NCBI RefSeq assembly: GCF_014652615.1
Contig: NZ_BMZD01000002.1
Coordinates: forward strand, 186,001-250,000
DNA from: Novosphingobium arvoryzae
GTDB lineage: Bacteria > Pseudomonadota > Alphaproteobacteria > Sphingomonadales > Sphingomonadaceae
Direction: 5' to 3'
DNA length: 64,000 nucleotides
The notes below the pieces were generated by a model that had not been told where the DNA came from, ran no database searches, and was given only the letters and a program-made list of their open reading frames with translations. Both the position numbers and the translations under genes were made by a program. Below are positions 8,285 to 17,037 of this stretch, piece after piece. Numbering within the stretch: the first letter of the stretch is position 1; each line of letters begins with the position of its first letter.

Positions 8285-10582
8285 TTACGCACCAACCCGC
8301 TGCAACTGCGGACGGCCGAACAGCGCGCGCGCGTCGGTCGCCGGCATGGGGCGCCCGAAGTAATACCCCTGGATCTTGCGGCACCCCAGGCCGCGAATGA
8401 TCGCCAGCTCGCGTTCGGTTTCCACGCCTTCGGCCGTGGTCGACATTTCCAGGCTTTCCGCCATCGCCACCACGGCGCGGATGATCGCCAGGCTTTCCGG
8501 ATTGTCCGCCGCCGCGCCCTGCACGAAGCTGCGGTCGACCTTGATGGTCGAGAACCGCAGGTTGCGGATGTAGGCGAGCGAGGAATAGCCGGTTCCGAAA
8601 TCGTCCAGCGCGATGCCGCAGCCCAGCGCCATGATCTGTTCCAGCACGCCCCGCGCTGCCGACGAATCGCGCACGAAGATGCTTTCCGTGACCTCGATTT
8701 CCAGCCGCTGCGCCGCCAGCCCGCTGGAGGACAGCGCCCCCACGACCGTGGCGATGAAGTTCTGTTCCAGCAGCTGTTCGCCCGATACGTTGACCGCGAC
8801 CTTGACGTTGGACGGCCAGTTGGCCGCCTCGCGGCAGGCTTCGCGCAGCACCCATTCGCCAATCGGCACGATCAGGCGGGTGTCCTCGGCCAGCGGGATG
8901 AACTTGGCCGGGCTGACGAAGCCGTGCTCCTCGCTATGCCAGCGCAGCAGCGCCTCGAAGCTGACGATGGACTCGTCCTTGGCGTCGACCACCGGCTGGT
9001 AATTCAGCACGAACTCGTTGCGTTCCAGCGCGCGGCGGAGCGAAAACTCCAGCTTGCGGCGCTCCTCGGCGTGGGCGTGCAGCGAGGGCTCGTAATTGAA
9101 ATGCTGCCCGCCGCCCTCTTCCTTCGAGCGGTAGAGCGCAAGGTCGGCGTTGCGCATCAGCGTTTCCACCGTGTTGCCATCGCGCGGACCGATCGCGGAG
9201 CCGACGCTGGCCCCGATGTAGAGCGTGTGGTGATCCACTTCATAGGGGCGCGAGAGCAGCTCGATCACCGCCTGCGCCACGCGGTTGACGCGGGTGTGGT
9301 CCGACGCATCGCGCACCACGATGGCGAATTCGTCCCCGCCCAGGCGGCCGCACAGCTCGTTGTCGGTAATCAGGCTTTTCAGCCGTTCCGACACCCGCGC
9401 CAGCAACTGGTCGCCGACCAGGTGGCCCAGCGTATCGTTGACCGACTTGAACCGGTCGAGGTCGATCATCAGAAACGCGCAGCGCGTGCGCCACTGCGCG
9501 GCATAGCGCAGCGCATCGCCCAGCGCCTCGGTCACCATCATGCGGTTCGGCAGGCCGGTCAGCGTGTCGTAACGCGCCATGTGCGCGATCTTGTCAGAGC
9601 TTTCGCGCTGCTCGGTCACGTCCGAGCCGACGCCGCGAAAGCCGTCGAACACCCCGTTTTCGTCAAGCTTGGGCGTGCCCGACAGTTCCCACCAGCGCTG
9701 CTGGCCGTTGATGGTGACGCGCACCAGCAGGTTGGAGAAGTTCTCGCGCCGCTTCAGGCGTTCGGCCAGGTCGTGCAGGCTGGACGGGAACTGGCCCGTT
9801 TCCCAGGCCGGCCCGGCGATCATCTGGATGAACGGCTTGCCATCGATTTCCTCCGGCGGCAGGCCCAGCGCATAGGCGAAGCGTGGGCTGACCGAGCGGC
9901 ACCGGCGCGAGGTATCGATCTGCCACAGCCAGTCGGCCTCGCCTTCCTCGAACTCGCGCAGCAGCAGCGAGACGACCTCGCTCTTTTCCGCCATCGCGGA
10001 TTCGGCCACCCGCGCGGTCAGGAACGAGCGGGCGCTTTCAATCGAGCCCAGCCCGACGACTCCGGCAAAGATCAGGTTGCCCAGCGGCACGGCGGGCATC
10101 AGCACCGCCGATGCCGTCATCAGCATCGCGGTGATCGCCCACAATTCCAGCATCCGGTCGGAATCGCCGAACGGCGCGAACCCGGCAATCGGCACGACCC
10201 AGACCAGCGCGTTGGCAGCGGACAGCATCGTCTGCTTCTTGACCTCGTCGCGCGACAGGCGGCGGCGGTCGGCGTCGGCTAGCGACTGGTCGGTCTTGGC
10301 CGAATAGAACAGGCTGGCCCCCAGCGCGACACCCCAGCCCAGCAGGATGAAGATCGACACCACATCATAGAACAGCCGCGCCACGCCCACCGCCGCCACG
10401 GCATGGGCCAGCACGCGCAGCTTGGTGACGTTCGACAGGCTGGAATACTGCAGTCCGCGCAGGCGGGTCCAGTCGGCATCGCCCGGCTCGTTCAGGCCAA
10501 GCACCGCCATGACCGGCAGGTTGCGCGGAAGGCTTGCGGATGAGGTCTGGTTCTGGGTCACCCGCGCATCATACGCGGGCAA
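8285..10582 (-). CDS. Membrane GGDEF/EAL cyclic-di-GMP protein with PAS domain
   Basis: The 765-residue protein has a hydrophobic N-terminal region (transmembrane segments about 60-95 and 120-180), a PAS domain (about 210-325, ending GSDVTEQRE), a GGDEF diguanylate cyclase domain and a C-terminal EAL phosphodiesterase domain. The catalytic motif RLGGDEF (near 415) and the motif FEALLRW (near 545) are both intact, so synthesis, breakdown or both are possible. The start given is a TTG; a GTG at 10561, seven codons inside, is an equally possible start. No partner gene is adjacent. Confidence 0.9.
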   Translation of the reverse strand: MPAYDARVTQNQTSSASLPRNLPVMAVLGLNEPGDADWTRLRGLQYSSLSNVTKLRVLAHAVAAVGVARLFYDVVSIFILLGWGVALGASLFYSAKTDQSLADADRRRLSRDEVKKQTMLSAANALVWVVPIAGFAPFGDSDRMLELWAITAMLMTASAVLMPAVPLGNLIFAGVVGLGSIESARSFLTARVAESAMAEKSEVVSLLLREFEEGEADWLWQIDTSRRCRSVSPRFAYALGLPPEEIDGKPFIQMIAGPAWETGQFPSSLHDLAERLKRRENFSNLLVRVTINGQQRWWELSGTPKLDENGVFDGFRGVGSDVTEQRESSDKIAHMARYDTLTGLPNRMMVTEALGDALRYAAQWRTRCAFLMIDLDRFKSVNDTLGHLVGDQLLARVSERLKSLITDNELCGRLGGDEFAIVVRDASDHTRVNRVAQAVIELLSRPYEVDHHTLYIGASVGSAIGPRDGNTVETLMRNADLALYRSKEEGGGQHFNYEPSLHAHAEERRKLEFSLRRALERNEFVLNYQPVVDAKDESIVSFEALLRWHSEEHGFVSPAKFIPLAEDTRLIVPIGEWVLREACREAANWPSNVKVAVNVSGEQLLEQNFIATVVGALSSSGLAAQRLEIEVTESIFVRDSSAARGVLEQIMALGCGIALDDFGTGYSSLAYIRNLRFSTIKVDRSFVQGAAADNPESLAIIRAVVAMAESLEMSTTAEGVETERELAIIRGLGCRKIQGYYFGRPMPATDARALFGRPQLQRVGA

Positions 10583-10626
10583 TCGTTAGCAGCGCGTAAA
10601 GCCTGTCCGGCAATGGCGCGGTGAGG

Positions 10627-12450
10627 CTACTCCACCGTCACCGATTTCGCCAGGTTGCGCGGCTGGTCCACATCGGTGCCCTTCACGCAGGCAACGTGAT
10701 AGGCCAGCAGCTGGACCGGCACGGCATAGACCAGCGGCGCGATCAGCGGGTGAACCTTGGGCATCTCGATCGTGGCCAGGCACCCCTCGCCCGCCTCGTC
10801 CAGCCCTTCGCGGTCGGAAATCAGCACGATCTTGCCGCCGCGCGCGCGCACTTCCTGCATGTTGGACACGGTCTTTTCGAACAGCGGCCCGGATGGCGCC
10901 AGCACGATTACCGGCACGGCTTCGTCGATCAGGGCGATGGGGCCGTGCTTCATTTCGCCGGCGGCATAGCCTTCGGCATGGATATAGCTGATTTCCTTCA
11001 GCTTCAGCGCCCCTTCCAGCGCCAGCGGATAGTCCTGCCCGCGCCCCAGGTAGAGCACGTCGCGCGCCGGGGCGATCAGCGGGGCAATCGCCGCGATCTC
11101 GTCGTCATGGTTCAGCGCGGCGTTGAGCGTGGAGGGCGTTTCGAGCAGCTGGGCGACGATTTCCGTCTCCTCCGCGCGGTCCATCCGCCCGCGCTTGACC
11201 GCCATGTTGGCGGCAAACGCGGCCAGCACTGCCAGCTGGCACGTGAACGCCTTGGTCGATGCAACGCCGATTTCCGGCCCGGCATGGGTCGGCAGCAGCA
11301 GGTCCGCCTCGCGCGCCATAGAACTGGTCGGCACGTTGACGACCACCGCGATGGTCTGCCCCGCCGCCTTGCAGTGGCGCAGCGCGGCAAGGGTATCGGC
11401 GGTTTCGCCCGACTGGCTGATGAACAGCGCCAGGCCGCCCGGCTCCAGCACGGGGTCGCGATAGCGGAACTCGCTGGCCACATCGATGTCCACCGGCAAG
11501 CGCGCGAACTGTTCCAGCCAGTATTTCGCCACCATCCCGGCATAGAAGCTGGTCCCGCAGGCGACGATAGTGACGCGGCTGATCTGGCTGAGATCAAAAT
11601 CGAACTGCGGCAGCGCGACCGACTGGTCGACCTGGCGGATATAGGTCTTGAGCGTCTGCGCGACGACGGTTGGCTGCTCGAAGATCTCCTTCTGCATGAA
11701 GTGGCGGTAATTGCCCTTCTCGATCGCGGCGGCCGATGCGCCGGACGTGGTGACCGCGCGGGTGACGGGCTGGTTGTCCTTGTCAAAGATCTGCGCGCCT
11801 TCGCGCGTCACGATCACCCAGTCGCCCTCTTCCAGATAGGTGATCTTCTGGGTCAGCGGGGCCAGCGCCAGCGCGTCCGACCCCAGGTAGGTCTCGCCCT
11901 CGCCAAAGCCCAGTACCAGCGGCGATCCCAGCCGCGCCCCGATCAGCATGTCGGGATGCTGGCGGAACGCGATGGCCAGCGCGAACGCGCCGCGCAATTG
12001 CGGCAGCGCGGCCTGCACCGCTTCCGCCGGGGTCTTGCCCGCCTCGACCTGTTCGGAGATCAGGTGCGCGACGACTTCGGTATCGGTGTCGCTTTCAAAC
12101 TTGTGCCCGCGCGCCTGCAGGGCTTCCTTCAGCTGGCGGAAATTCTCGATGATCCCGTTGTGGACCAGCGCCAGTTCCTTCGTCGCGTGGGGATGCGCGT
12201 TCGCGGCGGTCGGCGCGCCGTGGGTGGCCCAGCGGGTGTGGGCAATGCCGGTGGTGCCGGGCGCGGGATCGCGCGCCAGTTCGCGCACCAGCCCGATCAG
12301 CTTGCCCGGCGCGCGGCGGCGGATCAGTTGCCCGTCCGAAACCGTGCAGACGCCCGCGCTGTCATAACCGCGATATTCCATCCGCCGCAGCCCATCGACC
12401 AGCCGGTCTGCCACTTCTTCCTTGCCGACGATGCCGATAATGCCGCACAT
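10627..12450 (-). CDS. glmS: Glutamine--fructose-6-phosphate aminotransferase
   Basis: This 607-residue enzyme makes glucosamine-6-phosphate, the first step to UDP-GlcNAc for peptidoglycan and lipid A. The N-terminus MCGIIGIVG carries the amidotransferase Cys. Two SIS domains follow (SQSGETADTLAALRHCK and the second in the C-terminal third). It ends in the classic DQPRNLAKSVTVE. It is the last gene of a minus-strand series glmU-vapB-vapC-glmS and starts only 14 bases after the vapC stop, so its transcription probably runs through the toxin-antitoxin pair. Confidence 0.97.
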   Translation of the reverse strand: MCGIIGIVGKEEVADRLVDGLRRMEYRGYDSAGVCTVSDGQLIRRRAPGKLIGLVRELARDPAPGTTGIAHTRWATHGAPTAANAHPHATKELALVHNGIIENFRQLKEALQARGHKFESDTDTEVVAHLISEQVEAGKTPAEAVQAALPQLRGAFALAIAFRQHPDMLIGARLGSPLVLGFGEGETYLGSDALALAPLTQKITYLEEGDWVIVTREGAQIFDKDNQPVTRAVTTSGASAAAIEKGNYRHFMQKEIFEQPTVVAQTLKTYIRQVDQSVALPQFDFDLSQISRVTIVACGTSFYAGMVAKYWLEQFARLPVDIDVASEFRYRDPVLEPGGLALFISQSGETADTLAALRHCKAAGQTIAVVVNVPTSSMAREADLLLPTHAGPEIGVASTKAFTCQLAVLAAFAANMAVKRGRMDRAEETEIVAQLLETPSTLNAALNHDDEIAAIAPLIAPARDVLYLGRGQDYPLALEGALKLKEISYIHAEGYAAGEMKHGPIALIDEAVPVIVLAPSGPLFEKTVSNMQEVRARGGKIVLISDREGLDEAGEGCLATIEMPKVHPLIAPLVYAVPVQLLAYHVACVKGTDVDQPRNLAKSVTVE

Positions 12451-12464
12451 GGAACTTGCTTTCT

Positions 12465-12830
12465 CTAGAGGGTGTAAGGAACGCGGATACCCGGCATCTC
12501 TGCCGGAAAATCCTTTGTATTTCGTGTAATAAGGATCGCCCCGTTCACTTGCGCGGTGGCCAGGATATAGGCGTCCATCAGCTTCATCCGGCTGCGGTGG
12601 CGAATGTCCGCCGCCGCCATCGCAATGCGCGCGTCAATCTCGACAACCTCGAACGGGGCGATCAGCGCCCTCACCGTATCGCGGGTTTCCAGCGATTCCC
12701 CGGCAAGAATTTCGGTCCACACGACGCGGCTGATCCGGTTGACGTTATAGCGCGCCAGCTCGGCGCTGGCCTCGGGAACGTCTCGCAGCCAGTCGATCAG
12801 AATGTTGGTGTCGAAGAACGGGTCCGCCAC
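12465..12830 (-). CDS. vapC: PIN-domain ribonuclease toxin, VapC type
   Basis: The 121-residue protein is a PIN-domain RNase. The acidic active-site residues are all present: Asp7 (FFDTNILID), Glu40 (WTEIL), Asp86 (LMDAYILATA) and Asp107 (TRNTKDF). It starts with GTG at 12830, three bases after the stop of the antitoxin gene. VapC toxins cleave tRNA or rRNA; the target here cannot be told. The pair lies between glmU and glmS in the same direction. Confidence 0.9.
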   Translation of the reverse strand: MADPFFDTNILIDWLRDVPEASAELARYNVNRISRVVWTEILAGESLETRDTVRALIAPFEVVEIDARIAMAAADIRHRSRMKLMDAYILATAQVNGAILITRNTKDFPAEMPGIRVPYTL

Positions 12831-12833
12831 CGC

Positions 12834-13079
12834 TCAGAGATCTTCGTAAGGGGTGCGATCTTCACGCAGGGCCCGCTGGTATTCCACCGCGTCACCAATA
12901 TCGCTCCGGTGCTTCCAGTATCCGGCCCCGCGCCTGATCCAGTCCTTGTTATCGGCGTTCTGCACCAGGTGCATTCGGATCGCTTCCCGAATCTCCGCCG
13001 CACGCGACTTGCCATGGCGCTTGGCCAGCGCGTCGAGCTTTTCGATGTCTTCGTCGGGGATATCAACCAGGGTTCGCAT
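12834..13079 (-). CDS. vapB: Ribbon-helix-helix antitoxin, VapB/CopG-like
   Basis: The 81-residue protein opens with a ribbon-helix-helix DNA-binding region (RTLVDIPDEDIEKLDALAKRHGKSRAAEIREAIRMHL), followed by a polar, aromatic tail that would wrap the toxin (WIRRGAGYWKHRSDIGDAVEYQ). It precedes vapC by three bases. A perfect inverted repeat at 13088-13106, just upstream of its start, is a likely autoregulatory operator. Only 36 bases separate it from the glmU stop. Confidence 0.85.
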   Translation of the reverse strand: MRTLVDIPDEDIEKLDALAKRHGKSRAAEIREAIRMHLVQNADNKDWIRRGAGYWKHRSDIGDAVEYQRALREDRTPYEDL

Positions 13080-13087
13080 GATATACT

Positions 13088-13106
13088 GATATCATATCAT
13101 GATATC
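13088..13106. promoter_or_regulatory. Palindromic operator upstream of vapB
   Basis: A perfect inverted repeat, GATATCAT (13088-13095) and ATGATATC (13099-13106) with a 3-base spacer, sits in the 36-bp gap between glmU and vapB. AT-rich palindromes of this kind are normal targets of ribbon-helix-helix antitoxins. The local base composition is far more AT-rich than its surroundings. Confidence 0.7.
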
Positions 13107-13115
13107 GCGTCAACC

Positions 13116-14477
13116 CTACCCCTTCTTCTCCGCCTTCTTCTTCTTCATGGCGTCGTGGAACCGGTCGGCCCAGCCGGGCTTGACCAGCTGTTCCGCGCGC
13201 ACGATCCGCAGCTCGCCCGCGCCGACGTCGCGCGTTACCGCGCTGCCCGCGCCGACGATCGCGTCCGCGCCGATCTTCACCGGGGCGATCAGCGAGGAAT
13301 TGGAGCCGATGAACGCGCGTTCGCCGATCACGGTCTTGTACTTGAAATAGCCGTCATAGTTGCACGTGATCGTGCCTGCGCCGATGTTCGCCCCTGCCCC
13401 CACTTCGGCATCGCCGATGTAGGACAAGTGGTTGGCCTTCGCGCCCTTGCCCATGGTCGCCTTCTTGACCTCGACGAAGTTGCCGACCTTGGCCTTTTCT
13501 TCCAGCACCGCGCCGGGGCGCAGGCGGGCATAGGGGCCGACTTCGACCCCGGTGGCAAGGCTGGCACCCTCGATATGGCAGAACGCGCGGATCTTCACGC
13601 CGTCGGCCACGGTCACGCCGGGGCCGAACACCACGTTGGGTTCAACCAGCACATCGCGGCCCAGCCGGGTATCCCACGCGAACCACACGGTTTCCGGCGC
13701 GACCAGCGTGGCGCCGTCATCCATCGCGGCGCGGCGGCGGCGCTGCTGCCAGCGACCCTCGGCCTCGGCCAGTTCGGCGCGGCTGTTGATACCCGCCACT
13801 TCGTCCGGGTCCTCGGTCGTCACCACGGCGCAGACGCGGCCATCGCCCAGCGCGATGTTGACCACATCGGGCAGGTAGTATTCGCCTTGCGCGTTGTCAT
13901 TCCCGACCCGCGCCAGCAGCGCGAACAGGTCGGCGGCGCGCACTGCCATCAGGCCCGAATTGCACAAGTTGCAGGCGCGTTCCTCCGGGTCGGCGTCCTT
14001 GTATTCGACCATCTTCACGATCCGGTCGCCCACCGCGATCACGCGGCCATATTGCAGCGCGTCGTCCGGGGTGAAGCCCAGCACGACGACCGCGGGCTCA
14101 TCGGCATCGTGGAGCCGTTCCAGCATCGCGCGCATGGTGTCTGCGGCCACGAAGGGCACATCGCCGTACAGGATCAGCACATCGCCGGCGAAGCCCGCCA
14201 GCGCGCTCTCGGCCTGTTGGACCGCATGGGCGGTGCCCAGTTGCGGGTCCTGCACCGCCAGGCTGGCGCGGCCGTTCAGCGCGGTTTCCAGCTGATCGCG
14301 CCCGCTGCCCACCACCACGACCTGCCGCGCCGGGGCCAGCGCAGCCACGCTGGCCAGCAGGTGTTCCAGCATCGGGCGGCCCGCAATCGGGTGCAGTACC
14401 TTGTGCAGGTCGCTTTTCATGCGGGTGCCCTTGCCCGCGGCAAGGACGATGACGGCAAGATCGGATTCAGCGCTCAT
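13116..14477 (-). CDS. glmU: Bifunctional N-acetylglucosamine-1-phosphate uridyltransferase / glucosamine-1-phosphate acetyltransferase
   Basis: The 453-residue protein makes UDP-GlcNAc from glucosamine-1-phosphate. The N-terminal pyrophosphorylase domain shows VLAAGKGTRMKSDLHKVLHPIAGRPML. The C-terminal left-handed beta-helix contains the hexapeptide repeats and the acetyltransferase segment KVGNFVEVKKATMGKGAKANHLSYIGDAEVG. It ends in a Lys-rich tail (KKKKAEKKG). It starts 62 bases from the divergent phosphoglycolate phosphatase and is followed by vapBC and glmS. Confidence 0.97.
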   Translation of the reverse strand: MSAESDLAVIVLAAGKGTRMKSDLHKVLHPIAGRPMLEHLLASVAALAPARQVVVVGSGRDQLETALNGRASLAVQDPQLGTAHAVQQAESALAGFAGDVLILYGDVPFVAADTMRAMLERLHDADEPAVVVLGFTPDDALQYGRVIAVGDRIVKMVEYKDADPEERACNLCNSGLMAVRAADLFALLARVGNDNAQGEYYLPDVVNIALGDGRVCAVVTTEDPDEVAGINSRAELAEAEGRWQQRRRRAAMDDGATLVAPETVWFAWDTRLGRDVLVEPNVVFGPGVTVADGVKIRAFCHIEGASLATGVEVGPYARLRPGAVLEEKAKVGNFVEVKKATMGKGAKANHLSYIGDAEVGAGANIGAGTITCNYDGYFKYKTVIGERAFIGSNSSLIAPVKIGADAIVGAGSAVTRDVGAGELRIVRAEQLVKPGWADRFHDAMKKKKAEKKG

Positions 14478-14539
14478 GGTTCAGCGCCATGCCACCAAAT
14501 GCTTGCCGTTTCCACAATCGCGCGGCAGGTGCAGGCCCG

Positions 14540-15202
14540 ATGACGCAAATTCCCTTCCGGATCGTCGGGTTCGACCTTGACGGCACCCTGCTCGACACCT
14601 CGAAAGACCTTGGCGCGGCGGTCAACCACGCGCTGTCGCTGATTGGCCGCCCGCCCGTGCCGGACGAGGCGGTGTCAGGCCTGATCGGCGGGGGATCGCG
14701 GCTGATGCTGCGGCGCGCGCTGGCGCTGACCGGCGGGGACGAAGGGCTGGACGTGGAGGCGCTCTATGCCCCGCTGCTGGCGTTTTATGAGGACAACATC
14801 GCGGTCCATACCGCGCTCTATCCCGGCGGCGCGGCGATGCTCGATGCGCTGGACGATGCCGGCGTGGCCATCGCCATGGTCACCAACAAGCCTCAGCCAC
14901 TGGCGGAAAAGCTGCTGGGCGAACTGGGCCTGATGCAGCGCTTTGCCTGCGTGATCGGCGGAGGCGGCGGGTTTCCGCTGAAACCCGCACCCGATGCGCT
15001 GCACGCGATGGTAGAGCGCGCGGGCGGCGGCGCGGCGGCCTATGTCGGTGATACCACGTTCGACACCGGCGCGGCCCGGGCGGCGGGCCTGCCCTGCGTC
15101 GCGGTCAGTTTCGGCTTCAACGACCTGCCGGTACACGATCTGGGCGCCGATGCGATGATTGACCACTTCGACGCCCTGATCCCGGCGCTGCGCCGCCTTT
15201 AG
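14540..15202 (+). CDS. gph: HAD-family phosphoglycolate phosphatase
   Basis: The 220-residue HAD hydrolase has motif I FDLDGTLLDTS (Asp12, Asp14), motif II VTNKPQ and motif III/IV regions KPAPDAL and YVGDTTFDTGAARAAG. This pattern and length fit Gph, which dephosphorylates 2-phosphoglycolate from oxidised DNA ends. The ATG at 14540 is preferred because it begins the family alignment; an ATG at 14489 would add 17 residues with no support. Its 3' end overlaps the convergent porin gene by four bases. Confidence 0.88.
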   Translation: MTQIPFRIVGFDLDGTLLDTSKDLGAAVNHALSLIGRPPVPDEAVSGLIGGGSRLMLRRALALTGGDEGLDVEALYAPLLAFYEDNIAVHTALYPGGAAMLDALDDAGVAIAMVTNKPQPLAEKLLGELGLMQRFACVIGGGGGFPLKPAPDALHAMVERAGGGAAAYVGDTTFDTGAARAAGLPCVAVSFGFNDLPVHDLGADAMIDHFDALIPALRRL

Positions 15203-16827
15203 AAGTCGATCTGCAATCGCGACTGCAGCACGTTGACGCCATATTCGCGCTGATTGACCGGCAGGGTCGAAGCCGGGTCGACCAGCGCCGCAATCGGCCC
15301 GCCGCGCACTTCGATCCGGCCGTAGTTCAGCATGAAGCGGACATAGTCGGTCGCGTGCCAGTTCAGTCCCAGCAGATAGCTGGACTGGGTGCCCCCGCGG
15401 CCCAGGCGGCTGTTCAGCGCGGCCAGGCTGGTGGCGCCGGTGGTGAAGTTGTTGGTGACGCCGCCGGTCAGCGCATCGTCGGCCAGGTCCAGGTATTCAT
15501 AGCGCGCCGCCAGCAGGAACGCGCCAGAGCCGCCCTTGCTGACCGGGTTCAGCACCTTGGTCCGCGCCCAGGTGCCGTCACCGCGCTTGTAGCCGCGCGT
15601 CTCGCCGGTCAGGAAATAGCCCACTTCGCCATAGGCCCCGAAGAAGCCGGGATTTTCCGTCGGCACGACCGCGCTGTTGCCGCCGCTGAAGACGTCGGCG
15701 CCGGTGGCCAGCTCACCCGCGCGATAGGCCTTGGTCTTCACCCACTGCGCTTCGCTGGACAGGTACAGCCCCTTGAAGATCGCCATCGCTTCCAGCCCCA
15801 GCACCTGGTCGCTGTGCGCGGCAAAGCTGCCGGTGTCGACAAACCGCACATCGGTTAGCTGGCTGTTCGGACGGGCGCGATAGCGGGCCAGCTGGTTGGT
15901 CGAGGGCATCGCCGTGCCGGTCGAGGTGCCGCCGGAAATGTTCGAGGCAAAATCGCGGTACTGATAGTTCAGGCCCAGGTGCAGCTGCCCGCCCAGCGCC
16001 TGCGGCGCATAGACCAGCCGCGCCGCGCCGATCCAGCCGTCGTTGTCCAGGCTGCCGTCGATCGCATGGCCGGTGAACAGGCCCAGTTCGGCACGCAGGT
16101 CGTTGTCCTTGGTGCGATAGGCCACTGCCGCACCCAGACGGCGGGCATTGATGAAGGCATCGTTGAAGGCTGCCCGCTCGATGAAGGTGTTGAAGTTCGA
16201 ACTGGAAATCTGCTCCATCGAATTGAGCGATTCAAAGTTGCCGATGCGGACGCTGACTGGCGAATTGGCCGGGCTGTAGCTGATCTGGACATCGCCGAAG
16301 CCGACGCTGCTGTTGGCGAAATCGGCCTCCGCCTTGTATCCGAACCCGCCCGGCACGGTGCCTTCAAAGCCCAGGCGGGCGCGGCGCACGCGGCTGCGGG
16401 TGCCGAGATTGGCGTTGGTATAGGCGCCCGGCGAAGACACGGTGCCGGCATCGATGTGCAACCGGCCGCGCGGCTTGAACGACCAGCCGTCCTTGGTCGT
16501 CAGCTTGGGCGCGCCGTCCCACGTGATCTCGGTCGCGGGCTTGGCCGAGGCGGTGGCGGCGGGGACGGCGGCCGCGCTGGCCTTGGCGGCTTCGGCCTGG
16601 GCGATGGCGGTAGCGGCCTTGGCCTCGGCCGCATCGGCGCGGGCCTTGGCGGCGGCGAGATCGCCTTCCAGCGTGCCGACGCGCTGGTTCAGCTGTTCCA
16701 GCTGAGCCTGCATCGCCGCCAGCTGCTGCATCACGGCGTTATCCTTGGCGGCAGCGGCATGAACAGGCAGCGCCCATCCTGCGGCGAGCGCCAGTGCGAT
16801 GGTCGAAGTGCGAAGCGTGCGGTTCAT
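15199..16827 (-). CDS. OprO/OprP-type phosphate-selective porin
   Basis: The 542-residue outer-membrane protein has a signal peptide (MNRTLRTS...ALPVHA, about 24 residues), then a coiled-coil segment rich in Gln, Leu and Ala (about 30-90) of the kind that trimerises or spans the periplasm. A beta-barrel with porin O/P family features follows (KPRGRLHIDAGTV, RRARLGFEGTVPGGFGYKAEADFA) and it ends in aromatic Phe (LQIDF). The OprO/P family takes up phosphate or polyphosphate. A consensus Pho box 59-76 bases upstream supports phosphate control. It overlaps gph tail to tail. Confidence 0.9.
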   Translation of the reverse strand: MNRTLRTSTIALALAAGWALPVHAAAAKDNAVMQQLAAMQAQLEQLNQRVGTLEGDLAAAKARADAAEAKAATAIAQAEAAKASAAAVPAATASAKPATEITWDGAPKLTTKDGWSFKPRGRLHIDAGTVSSPGAYTNANLGTRSRVRRARLGFEGTVPGGFGYKAEADFANSSVGFGDVQISYSPANSPVSVRIGNFESLNSMEQISSSNFNTFIERAAFNDAFINARRLGAAVAYRTKDNDLRAELGLFTGHAIDGSLDNDGWIGAARLVYAPQALGGQLHLGLNYQYRDFASNISGGTSTGTAMPSTNQLARYRARPNSQLTDVRFVDTGSFAAHSDQVLGLEAMAIFKGLYLSSEAQWVKTKAYRAGELATGADVFSGGNSAVVPTENPGFFGAYGEVGYFLTGETRGYKRGDGTWARTKVLNPVSKGGSGAFLLAARYEYLDLADDALTGGVTNNFTTGATSLAALNSRLGRGGTQSSYLLGLNWHATDYVRFMLNYGRIEVRGGPIAALVDPASTLPVNQREYGVNVLQSRLQIDF

Positions 16828-16885
16828 GGTCGGTGCCCCTCCAGGCGGCTGTGTTACGATTCGAAGGCGTATCTAAGACGAGAGC

Positions 16886-16903
16886 GTGACAGATATTTGA
16901 CAG
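16886..16903 (-). promoter_or_regulatory. Pho box upstream of the OprO/P porin
   Basis: Read on the minus strand the site is CTGTCAAATATCTGTCAC, two CTGTCA half-sites spaced 11 bases apart start to start, as in the known PhoB-binding consensus. Ten bases downstream lies TAGATA, at the usual place of a PhoB-dependent -10 element. It points to the porin gene starting at 16827. Confidence 0.85.
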
Positions 16904-17037
16904 TGCGACGGCACCTGCCGCTACGGCAAGGCGGCTGGCATTATCCGCAGTTGAAAGGGGCGCGCCAACGTGTCAGTGACGCGCCGTTTCCTGCCGGTTT
17001 CAGGCGGGATCAACCCTTTTGCAGCGGAGCACACGAT

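Noticed and set aside
8924..10282. A 452-codon plus-strand open frame opposite the GGDEF/EAL gene
   Set aside because: Antisense to a protein with intact catalytic motifs; no own features.
10621..14543. Long plus-strand open frames (615 and 695 codons) opposite glmS, vapBC and glmU
   Set aside because: They are antisense to well-recognised genes, have low-complexity His/Arg/Gly-rich sequence and match no family; such frames are common in GC-rich DNA.
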